This document shows, piece by piece, positions 25,513-33,694 of a stretch of 64,000 nucleotides of DNA. Under the pieces are notes generated by a model. That model was given only the letters and a program-made list of their open reading frames with translations, was not told the DNA's origin and did no database searches. Positions within the stretch are counted from its first letter, which is position 1. Every line of letters begins with the position of its first letter. A program made the position numbers and the translations under genes. This stretch comes from Oscillospiraceae bacterium (GTDB lineage: Bacteria > Bacillota > Clostridia > Oscillospirales > Oscillospiraceae), in the NCBI GenBank assembly GCA_009781515.1, contig WQXY01000002.1:62001-126000 (forward strand), read 5' to 3'.

Positions 25513-26760
25513 ATGATTAAGCTTCGGATTTTCTGTATTATTTTAGCTGTGATTTTATGTTTTGCGGTGCTTGCAGCGTGTAACGATGACAATACGGACG
25601 ACCCGACACCCGGCACGGGCGACCCCGTGGGAACACCGGACGGCTCATCGCCGGACACACCGCAGCTTCCCCTCGGTGAAATGCGGGATATTTCCACAAT
25701 GGAACTTGTGCATGATATGGGTATCGGCATAAACCTCGGAAACACCTTGGAAGCCACAGGGTCTTGGATAAGAGGTTATTTGGTCATGCAATACGAAATG
25801 GCATGGGGCAGCCCTATTATCACTGAGGACTTAATCAAGGGTTACGCCGACGCAGGGTTTGGTGTTGTTCGTATTCCTGTTGCATGGTCAAACCTTATGG
25901 ATGATGATTATACAATTTCGCCCGAGCTCATGGAGCGTGTTGCCGAAATTACCGATTGGGTACTTAAATATGACATGTATGCCATAGTAAACATACATTG
26001 GGACGGCGGTTGGTGGGACGATTTCCCCACAGAGTACGACGAATGTATGAAAAAGTTCACGAGAATTTGGGAACAGATTTGTGAGCATTTTAAGCATTAC
26101 GGCGATAAACTGATGCTTGAGTCTGCCAATGAAGAGCTCGGTTGGAACTCCATGTGGAACCGTTGGAGCGGAAATGATAATGGAAAAGCGGAGTCCTATG
26201 CCTTGGTGGCTGACATAAACCAGACCTTTGTAGACCTTGTCCGTGCTTCGGGCGGTAACAATGACAAGCGGCATCTTCTTATCGCAGGTTACCATACCGA
26301 TGTTGAGCTGACCTGTGACCCGCTTTTTGAAATGCCAAATGACCCCGCAAACCGCTGTGCGGTGTCCGTGCATTATTACACACCTCCGACCTTTGCAATT
26401 TTGGAAGAGGATGCAAGTTGGGGCAAGATGCGCATGGACTGGGGAACGGACAGTGATTACCGTGAGCTAAACAGGCTTATGGATTTAACAAAGGAAACCT
26501 TTATAGATAACGGAATTCCCGTCATATTCGGCGAGTTTGGTTCACCAAGAGCTGCGCTCAAAGATGAGGGAGCGGTATTTACTTACATCACAGCAGTTGC
26601 GGAAGCGATTTTTGTGCGCGGAATGTGTCCGGTATTGTGGGATATTACAATCAGCGAAATCCCCGAGCAGGGTGTCTTTTTCAGCCGCAGCACATTTAAG
26701 ATGATAGACCCGCTTATGGAAGCAAGATTTAGAGAAATCGCAGAAATGGAGCGCAGCTAA
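25513..26760 (+). CDS. GH5 endo-glucanase lipoprotein
   Basis: 415 residues, GGAGG nine bases upstream. The signal ends VLAAC (Cys 20), so it is a lipoprotein with a short Asp/Pro linker. GH5 motifs: GIGINLGNTLEATG, GFGVVRIPVAWSN, NIHWDGGWWDD, the acid/base Glu in LESANEELGW, CAVSVHYYTPP, and the nucleophile Glu in VIFGEFGSPR. The domain is about 340 residues with no added binding module. Acting at the cell surface, it would cut beta-1,4-glucan or xyloglucan backbones. It resembles the enzyme at 42307 and the two may be paralogues. Confidence 0.92.
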   Translation: MIKLRIFCIILAVILCFAVLAACNDDNTDDPTPGTGDPVGTPDGSSPDTPQLPLGEMRDISTMELVHDMGIGINLGNTLEATGSWIRGYLVMQYEMAWGSPIITEDLIKGYADAGFGVVRIPVAWSNLMDDDYTISPELMERVAEITDWVLKYDMYAIVNIHWDGGWWDDFPTEYDECMKKFTRIWEQICEHFKHYGDKLMLESANEELGWNSMWNRWSGNDNGKAESYALVADINQTFVDLVRASGGNNDKRHLLIAGYHTDVELTCDPLFEMPNDPANRCAVSVHYYTPPTFAILEEDASWGKMRMDWGTDSDYRELNRLMDLTKETFIDNGIPVIFGEFGSPRAALKDEGAVFTYITAVAEAIFVRGMCPVLWDITISEIPEQGVFFSRSTFKMIDPLMEARFREIAEMERS

Positions 26761-26812
26761 GGGGTGGCACGTAGTGCCGGGTAAAAAAGGAAGCAAGGGG
26801 GAAAAGTCTTTC

Positions 26813-29695
26813 GTGAAACGTTTCAGACTGTATATAGCGAGTTTTCTGTGCCTTATATTAATTATGCAGCTGACAGCCTCGGCGGCAGCTCCATCTATGA
26901 GTATGTCCGCCGCCGCACGTCTGTCTGAAACAATCAGAGAGCTTCCCGAAATCACAGAAGAAGACTCCTACGCTCTGTACGGTCCTGTTGACAATTCACA
27001 TGTCCCCGACGCCGAAATCAACGTCGCGGCAAATTCGTTCAGCTCTTCGGACGGTGTGAGCATACACGAAGTCAGCGACGAGCTCTTAGGTGTTTTTGAC
27101 AGTGTAATATTAATGGAAGACGGCTTTGTCACCTATAGCGTCGACATTCCGAAAGACGGACGTTATGCAATTCTCGTCACATATGCGGCAGCACCCGGCA
27201 GCCGTGCAAATATTGAGCTCTCTCTTGAAATTGACGGCGAAATACCATTTCGCGAAGCGAGAGTATTTCAATTTGCACGTTTTTGGGAATATGCCGAAGA
27301 CGAGCGTTCCTTTGACAATAACGGAAATATGCTCCGCCCTGCAAGTGTTGAACAATACAGGTGGAGTGAGCAGTACATATCCGATAAGGAAGGATATTTC
27401 ATAGAGCCGTTTGCGTTTTATTTAGCTGCGGGTACAAGGAAAATCACACTGCGCTCTGTCAGAGAGCCGGTGCTTATAGGTGAAATCAAACTTACTGCGC
27501 CCCCGAACCTGCCCTCATATGCCGAGCTCTCGAGCACTTACAATCCCGCAGACATCACAAACGCCGAGCCGCTTACGGTTCTTGCCGTGGACTCCTCGCT
27601 CCGCAACTCCTCGTCACTGCTTCCGATTGTAGATTTGACAAACCCGTTTCTTGAGCCGTTCAGCTTGGAAACAATTTCATATAATGTTATGGGCGGCGAT
27701 ATGTGGTGCCTGCCCGGGCAAATGATAAAATGGGATATGGATATCCCTGCCGACGGCTTGTATTCACTGAGCTTTGTATATAAGCAGGACGCTGTTGTGG
27801 GGCTTCCCGTTCCGAGAACACTCGCCATAAACGGTGAAATACCGTTTGAAGAGGCTAAAGCGGTTGTATTCCCATACAGCTCAAACTGGGAAAGACTGAC
27901 ATTAAACGTAGACGGTGAGGACGCACTTGTGTATCTGACAAAGGGCACACATGAGATTAGCCTGACCGTCACCCTCGGACCGACAGCCGATATCTGCCGC
28001 CGTGTATCGGAAATATCGAGCGAGCTCTCGCAGATATACACACGGATTATTATGATAACCGGACCATATCCCGACAACATGCGTGACTACCGCATTGACG
28101 AGCGTTTGCCGGATATTATGCCGAAATTTGAAGACCTCGCAAGACGGCTTGATGAAATAAGCGATGATATATCCGCAATAGGCGGCGGCAGAAATGATGC
28201 ACTTTCAATTTCAATTATGGCATCTCAGCTTCATGACTTTGGCAAACGCCCCGACAGTATTCCCGAACGGCTGCCGAGATTTAAGGACAATATAATCAAT
28301 CTTGCGATTTGGATACTTATTGCTTCGGAAATGCCGCTTGCACTCTATTCGGTTACGGCTGCAGCTCCCGATACCAAGTTTGACCCCGTACGACCGGGCT
28401 TTTGGGGTGGTTTGCTGTTTTCGGTTCAAAGGTTTATTTCATCGTTTACATCACGTGCGGAAAATGCAGGCAACAGTTATGATGAAAATGAAGAAAACCT
28501 GATTGAAGTGTGGGGAAGATACGGTAAGGACGCGTCCGAGCTGCTAAAGCGTTTAATCGATGATGTTTTCACTCCCCAAACAGGCATTAAGGTCAACTAC
28601 AACATAATAATGAACGACAATCTTATGTTCTTTAATCTTGCAGCAGGCACAGGCCCCGATGTATGTCTTAACATAGTAAAGGGTTATCCGCTCGACTTCG
28701 GGCTTCGTGGTGCGGCGGTAGACCTCGCTGCGCTGCCGGGATATGCCGAGTTTGAAGCGCAATTTACACCGACATCCATGCTTCCCAATACATGGGATGG
28801 TGAAGTGTACGGTTTTCCTGTCGTGCAGCAGATACCCGTTATGTTTGTGCGGCATGATATATTCAATGACTTAGGACTTTCCGTTCCGCAGACTTGGGAC
28901 GATTTCTATTCTGTCATAGGAACACTCGGAGTTCACAATCTTCAAGTATCACCTGCAGGAGACCTGCTGCCGTTTTTTGTTTTGCAAAACGGCGGAAGCT
29001 ATTTTGATGATGAACTGACACAGGTGCTCCTTGATGACCCGATTGGTATCGCAGCGCTTACAGAGTGGACAAATCTTTTTACTCTCCACGGAGCACCCGT
29101 ACAAAGTGACTTCTTTAACCGCTTTAGAACGGGCGAGATGCCGATTGGCATAAACGACCACAGTTTGTTTAATATGCTCGACTTTGCGGCGCTTGAAATT
29201 AAAGGTGACTGGGCAATGTATCCCGTTCCCGGAGTCCTAAAAGAAGACGGCACGATAGACCGTTCAATTATTACATCAGCCGGAGCATGGCCGGTTGTTG
29301 AGACCTCAAGCGGATTTATATCAAAATCCAGACCCGAGCGCACAGACGATGCGTGGACATTTGTGCAGTGGTTTATGTCAGAGGAAATACAAGTGCTCTT
29401 TGCACTTGAGCTTGAAGCAATGTTTGGAGCGTCGGGCAGATACAACACCGCAAACATGGAAGCAATAAAGTCAGTATCATGGGACAGGCACTCGCTTGAT
29501 ACTATTATGACCTCGCTGTCTAATGTCAGAGAAATACCGGGAGTTCCGGGGTCATACTTTATAGGCCGTCATATGGGTAATGCATTTAACGAAGTAGTGC
29601 TGATGGGCGAAACTCCCCGCACGGCAATGAGAAAATATGTCGAAGTGATAAATGCGGAAATCCTCCGCAAGCGCATTGAACTCGGACTTGATTAA
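26813..29695 (+). CDS. Large sugar-binding ABC component with N-terminal beta domains
   Basis: 960 residues from GTG 26813, with AAGGGGG upstream (GTG 26774 is an alternative). The signal peptide (LYIASFLCLILIMQLTASAAA) has no lipobox. Two related jelly-roll-like domains follow (about 60-235 and 255-410), each with GxIPFxEAR or GEIPFEEAK and ending in LAAGTRKITL or LTKGTHEISL. A helical stretch (410-500) leads to a family 1 solute-binding domain from about 545 (VFTPQTGIKVNYNI, AAGTGPDVCLN, TWDGEVYGFPVVQ). The usual binding protein is about 420 residues. It precedes its two permeases. Confidence 0.85.
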   Translation: MKRFRLYIASFLCLILIMQLTASAAAPSMSMSAAARLSETIRELPEITEEDSYALYGPVDNSHVPDAEINVAANSFSSSDGVSIHEVSDELLGVFDSVILMEDGFVTYSVDIPKDGRYAILVTYAAAPGSRANIELSLEIDGEIPFREARVFQFARFWEYAEDERSFDNNGNMLRPASVEQYRWSEQYISDKEGYFIEPFAFYLAAGTRKITLRSVREPVLIGEIKLTAPPNLPSYAELSSTYNPADITNAEPLTVLAVDSSLRNSSSLLPIVDLTNPFLEPFSLETISYNVMGGDMWCLPGQMIKWDMDIPADGLYSLSFVYKQDAVVGLPVPRTLAINGEIPFEEAKAVVFPYSSNWERLTLNVDGEDALVYLTKGTHEISLTVTLGPTADICRRVSEISSELSQIYTRIIMITGPYPDNMRDYRIDERLPDIMPKFEDLARRLDEISDDISAIGGGRNDALSISIMASQLHDFGKRPDSIPERLPRFKDNIINLAIWILIASEMPLALYSVTAAAPDTKFDPVRPGFWGGLLFSVQRFISSFTSRAENAGNSYDENEENLIEVWGRYGKDASELLKRLIDDVFTPQTGIKVNYNIIMNDNLMFFNLAAGTGPDVCLNIVKGYPLDFGLRGAAVDLAALPGYAEFEAQFTPTSMLPNTWDGEVYGFPVVQQIPVMFVRHDIFNDLGLSVPQTWDDFYSVIGTLGVHNLQVSPAGDLLPFFVLQNGGSYFDDELTQVLLDDPIGIAALTEWTNLFTLHGAPVQSDFFNRFRTGEMPIGINDHSLFNMLDFAALEIKGDWAMYPVPGVLKEDGTIDRSIITSAGAWPVVETSSGFISKSRPERTDDAWTFVQWFMSEEIQVLFALELEAMFGASGRYNTANMEAIKSVSWDRHSLDTIMTSLSNVREIPGVPGSYFIGRHMGNAFNEVVLMGETPRTAMRKYVEVINAEILRKRIELGLD

Positions 29696-29717
29696 AGAAA
29701 ACACGAAAGGGATAAAA

Positions 29718-30623
29718 ATGTCAGAAAAAGCAAAAAAATATGCTATATCGTATGCAATGGTCGGACCGTTTATGATTTTGTTTGCAATCTTTACGGTTGT
29801 TCCGGTTATTATTGCCATTGTATACAGCTTTTCAAATTATAATGTTATGCAGCCTCCGCAGTTTTTCTCTCTTAATAATTTCTTCGATAATTATCTGCGT
29901 CTGTTTTTGGACGATGAGGTGTTTTTGATATCACTTAGAAATACTATGCTCTTTGCTTTTATTACAGGACCGATAAGTTATGTCGCATGTCTTCTTGTCG
30001 CATGGTTTATTAACGACCTCGGACCTAAGGTTCGCGCATGGGTTACGCTTCTGTTCTACGCTCCGAGCTTATCTGCCAATGTGTATTTTATCTGGCAGTT
30101 TATCTTCTCATCGGACTCAAACGGACTTGTAAACACGTTTTTAATGCGTTTCGGATTTATAACAGAACCTGTGCTGTGGAGGCATGACACAAGATATACC
30201 CTTATGGTTGTTATTGTCGTGCAGCTTTGGCTATCGCTCGGAACGGCATTTTTAGCATTTATCGCGGGACTTCAAAACGTGGATAAAACGCTCTATGAAG
30301 CGGGTGCAATCGACGGCATTAAAAACCGCTGGCAGGAGCTTTACCATATAACCCTGCCGTCCATGAAAGAGCAGCTTATGTTCGGAGCTGTCATTCAAAT
30401 AACCGCAGCGTTTGCCGTAGGTACTATCAGTCAGGAGCTTATCGGCAGACCGTCGCCGCTTTATTCGGCAAATACACTCATTATGCACATGGAAGACTAC
30501 GCACTGGCTCCGCGCTTTGAGCTTGGATATGCCTGTGCTATTGCCGTTGTGCTCTTTTCCATAACGCTCGGCATAAATCAGCTTGTCCGCAAGCTCCTGC
30601 AAAGGGGGTCTAAGGATGGGTAA
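29718..30623 (+). CDS. Sugar ABC transporter permease (MalF type), system 1
   Basis: 301 residues from ATG 29718, with AAAGGG upstream; the longer frame from 29652 overlaps the binding-protein gene. Six membrane segments are visible. The EAA loop that contacts the ATPase is EAGAIDGIKNRWQELYHITL. It overlaps the start of the next permease by 8 bp, and forms the importer with it and the binding protein at 26813. No ATPase gene is near; a shared MsmX-type ATPase is usual for such systems. Confidence 0.93.
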   Translation: MSEKAKKYAISYAMVGPFMILFAIFTVVPVIIAIVYSFSNYNVMQPPQFFSLNNFFDNYLRLFLDDEVFLISLRNTMLFAFITGPISYVACLLVAWFINDLGPKVRAWVTLLFYAPSLSANVYFIWQFIFSSDSNGLVNTFLMRFGFITEPVLWRHDTRYTLMVVIVVQLWLSLGTAFLAFIAGLQNVDKTLYEAGAIDGIKNRWQELYHITLPSMKEQLMFGAVIQITAAFAVGTISQELIGRPSPLYSANTLIMHMEDYALAPRFELGYACAIAVVLFSITLGINQLVRKLLQRGSKDG

Positions 30624-31491
30624 GTTATTCAAAGCACGTATAGGCAGAAAAGCGACCCGCTCGCGAATGGGCAACGGACTTGTTGTATTTCTTCTTCTGA
30701 TTATTGCCGCGTTTATGGCGGCGCCGATGATATACACAATAAACCTTGCATTTAAGCCCATGGGTGAGCTGCTGCGTTTTCCGCCTACATTCTTTGTGCA
30801 AAACCCGACACTTCGCAACTTTGCAGACCTCTCAAATGCTGTGTCAAGTTCGCTTGTACCGTTTTCGCGTTATATATTTAACAGCTTTTTCATTAGTATT
30901 GTTGGAACGGCAGGGCATGTAACATTAGCCTGTCTTGCAGCTTTTCCGCTTGCAAAGCATAATTTCCCGGGACGTAAGATTATGTTTTCGGTAATTGTTC
31001 TTGCACTTATGTTCTCGCCGATTATCCTGAACATACCGCGATATCTGCAAATGGCGCGTTTCGGATGGCTTGACTCATATTTTGCTATATTATTTCCCGC
31101 AATGGTCACAACACTCGGGCTGTATCTGATGAAACAGTTTATGGAGCAAATCAACGACTCGGTGCTTGAAGCCGCCCGTATAGACGGAGCAAGCGAGCTT
31201 AAAGTATGGTGGCATGTGGTGCTGCCTGCGGTTAAGCCTGCATATCTGACACTTGTGCTCTTTGCGTTCCAAGGCATTTGGAATGACCCGACCCCCGTCA
31301 TGCTCTATATCACCACAGAAAGTAAAAAGACCTTGCCGCTTGCACTGACATATGTCATGCAAGGAGGCTTGCCGCGGCTCGGCTCTACGGCAGTCATAGG
31401 CTTTTTGCTTATGATACCGCCGATAGCAATCTTTATACTCACTCAACGAAACGTAATCGAAACCATGAAATCCTCAGGAATGAAGGATTAG
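30616..31491 (+). CDS. Sugar ABC transporter permease (MalG type), system 1
   Basis: 291 residues from ATG 30616, with GGGGG upstream; the start lies inside the end of the previous permease gene. Six membrane segments, and an EAA loop LEAARIDGASELKVWWHVVLP near the C-terminus. It pairs with the product of 29718. The chain ends NVIETMKSSGMKD, typical of this subfamily. Confidence 0.93.
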   Translation: MGKLFKARIGRKATRSRMGNGLVVFLLLIIAAFMAAPMIYTINLAFKPMGELLRFPPTFFVQNPTLRNFADLSNAVSSSLVPFSRYIFNSFFISIVGTAGHVTLACLAAFPLAKHNFPGRKIMFSVIVLALMFSPIILNIPRYLQMARFGWLDSYFAILFPAMVTTLGLYLMKQFMEQINDSVLEAARIDGASELKVWWHVVLPAVKPAYLTLVLFAFQGIWNDPTPVMLYITTESKKTLPLALTYVMQGGLPRLGSTAVIGFLLMIPPIAIFILTQRNVIETMKSSGMKD

Positions 31492-31499
31492 GCGGGGGT

Positions 31500-31582
31500 T
31501 GGCTCGCGATGACGCCAAAGTTGAAAACGCTACCTCACCGCCGTCATTACGAGGAGCCGCAGGCGACGTGGTAATCCAGACT
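31500..31582 (+). repeat. Dispersed repeat, family 1 (CGTCATTGCGAGGAGC type)
   Basis: Contains CTCGCGATGACG, and then CGTCATTACGAGGAGC followed by GGCGACGTGGTAATCCAGAC. Four more members lie at 37851, 39370, 44142 and 50232, always between genes. Confidence 0.7.
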
Positions 31583-31614
31583 CAAAAATACAATATGAAA
31601 GGAGTAATGTTACT

Positions 31615-33072
31615 ATGAAAAAGCGGATATTTGCAATACTGCTGACAATGATTATTTCGTTGCCGCTTGTTCTTGGCGCTGCTCCTTATAATACATATAA
31701 CTTTGACCCCGTGGATAATGAAGCCACACCCATGCTCGACTGTATGGTGCCTGTGCAGCTTATAACGGGAGTGCAGCTCGGAGTAGGCGACCTGAATAAA
31801 CCGAATGACTTCCGCTTCGGACTTGACGGACAGGCATACATCGCAGATACAAACAATGACCGTATTATTGTTTTGGACAGCGGACTTAACCTCGTAAAAG
31901 TTATTGACAGCTTTGAAAGCGGCGGAGTAAAAGAAACCTTTAATGCACCCGAAGGAGCCTTTGCTGAAGAAGACGGCACTATATTCATCGCCGACACACA
32001 AAACAGACGTGTGGTGGTGCTCGATAAAGACGGCAGCCTGATAACACTTATGGCAGATGTGGAGCTGACAGGCTCAATGCTCACATTTCGCCCGCAAAAG
32101 GTCGTTACGGATGTAGCAGGGCATGTATATGTCGTAGGAGCAGGCTCAACAGAGGGGCTTATACAACTGACACGCGATGGCGACTTTGTCCGTTTTTTCG
32201 GAAGCAACAGAGTAAGACCAAACCCGATTGAAGTTATATACCGCATGTTTTTAACACGTGCTCAAAGACAGGCGCGCGAGCAGTTTGTGCCGACGGAGTT
32301 TTCCAACGCACATGTTGACGAAGACGGCTTTTTATATGTTACAACAAGAAATACAAGAACCTTGCAGGTAAGACGGCTTAATGCACTCGGCAGTGATGTG
32401 CTTCGCCATGACGGTATCGGCGAGGAAGTGTACGGCGATATTACCTCAACCTCTGTCAGAGCGGGAACGCTTGCACAGTTTCAAGCAGTGACCACAGACG
32501 AAGACGGCAATGTATATGCACTTGATAACTCGACAGGCAGAATTTTTGTCTACGACAACACAGGGCAGATGCTCTTTATGTTCGGCGGCAGGGGAAATCA
32601 GGTAGGGCTATTTAACGACGCTCAGGCTATTGACATTAAAGACGGCAGGGCATATGTGCTTGATGCGGGGCGCGGTAACATCACAGTGTTCGAACTCACG
32701 CAGTACGGAGAGCTGATTTTGCTTGCAAATCATTTGTACACCTTGGGTGAGTACGAAGACAGCATCGGACCATGGCAGGAGGTTATCCGCATGGACGCAG
32801 GGAACACCCTCGCATGGCGTGCGCTCGGACAAGCTTATTACGGACGTAAAGACTACGCGGCGGCAATGGAATACTTTGAACTTGGAATGGACCGTCGCGG
32901 TTACTCTCTTGCATTCGGTCAGGTTCGCGATGAGTGGATTAAGCATTACTTCTCGGTTATAGTAATCGTCATTGTCTTGCTCGGTGTGGCTCTTTCTGTT
33001 GGTGTACGTTTGGCATCGAGCGCTATAGAAAAAAGAAAAAACCGTGAAGGAGGGGAGGTAAAGGCATGTTAA
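31615..33072 (+). CDS. Secreted NHL-repeat/TPR protein with C-terminal membrane anchor
   Basis: 485 residues, GAAAGGAG upstream, signal peptide to about residue 23. Repeated NHL blades are seen (KPNDFRFGLDGQAYIADTNNDR, APEGAFAEEDGTIFIADTQNRR, TTDEDGNVYALDNSTGRI). A TPR-like pair follows (LYTLGEYEDSIGPWQEVIRM, YYGRKDYAAAMEYFELGM). A C-terminal membrane helix (YFSVIVIVIVLLGVALSVG) ends in a basic tail. So a beta propeller faces outward. The stop overlaps the next gene. It forms a module with the Yip1 and DUF5696 genes, set between two ABC importers. Confidence 0.8.
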   Translation: MKKRIFAILLTMIISLPLVLGAAPYNTYNFDPVDNEATPMLDCMVPVQLITGVQLGVGDLNKPNDFRFGLDGQAYIADTNNDRIIVLDSGLNLVKVIDSFESGGVKETFNAPEGAFAEEDGTIFIADTQNRRVVVLDKDGSLITLMADVELTGSMLTFRPQKVVTDVAGHVYVVGAGSTEGLIQLTRDGDFVRFFGSNRVRPNPIEVIYRMFLTRAQRQAREQFVPTEFSNAHVDEDGFLYVTTRNTRTLQVRRLNALGSDVLRHDGIGEEVYGDITSTSVRAGTLAQFQAVTTDEDGNVYALDNSTGRIFVYDNTGQMLFMFGGRGNQVGLFNDAQAIDIKDGRAYVLDAGRGNITVFELTQYGELILLANHLYTLGEYEDSIGPWQEVIRMDAGNTLAWRALGQAYYGRKDYAAAMEYFELGMDRRGYSLAFGQVRDEWIKHYFSVIVIVIVLLGVALSVGVRLASSAIEKRKNREGGEVKAC

Positions 33073-33683
33073 AAACAGCAGCGTTTTCGTTTTATGTCCT
33101 CTTTCACCCGATTGACGGCTTTTGGGAACTGAAAAACCACAAGGAAAAATCATTCGGCGCGGCAAACCTCATTTTAGCCGTACTGTGCTTGTTTAATGTG
33201 CTCTCTATTCAGTTTACCTCATTTCACTACGGAGTTTTGGATCGTGATAATGTAAATATCTTAATTAACATCTCAAGCTTTGTGCTACCGCTTTTGGCAT
33301 GGTCGGTGCTCAACTGGGCACTGTCAACACTGCTTGACGGAAAAGCAAGCATGAAACAGATATGGGTGCAAAGCGTATATTCACTCATGCCGCTTTTATT
33401 ATCAATTCCGGTTCTTGTTATTGCCTCGCACATTATGACATTGCAAGACAGTGCGTTTTATTATCTCATTACAAGCATTGCCGTTTTATGGTGTACATTT
33501 TTGTTTTTGTTCGGAAATATGACAATCCATGACTACACAATGACAAAAACCGTTGTGATGACGCTCTTTACATTTGCAGGCATTGCGGCGTCCATTTTTA
33601 TCGGCATCATCTTGTTTTCAACTTTTCAGCAGCTTATCAGCTTTATTACTACGGTAATTACAGAAATACGTTTTATGCCGTAG
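33066..33683 (+). CDS. Yip1-family membrane protein
   Basis: 205 residues; GGAGGTAAAGGC precedes the ATG and the start overlaps the NHL gene by 7 bp. Five hydrophobic segments with a YIP1-like layout (FSFYVLFHPIDGFWELK, LLAWSVLNWALSTLLDGKA, SLMPLLLSIPVLVIA). Bacterial members are integral membrane proteins of unknown role. Overlap with the NHL protein gene suggests a shared complex. Confidence 0.75.
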   Translation: MLKTAAFSFYVLFHPIDGFWELKNHKEKSFGAANLILAVLCLFNVLSIQFTSFHYGVLDRDNVNILINISSFVLPLLAWSVLNWALSTLLDGKASMKQIWVQSVYSLMPLLLSIPVLVIASHIMTLQDSAFYYLITSIAVLWCTFLFLFGNMTIHDYTMTKTVVMTLFTFAGIAASIFIGIILFSTFQQLISFITTVITEIRFMP

Positions 33684-33694
33684 GGAGGGTGTAA

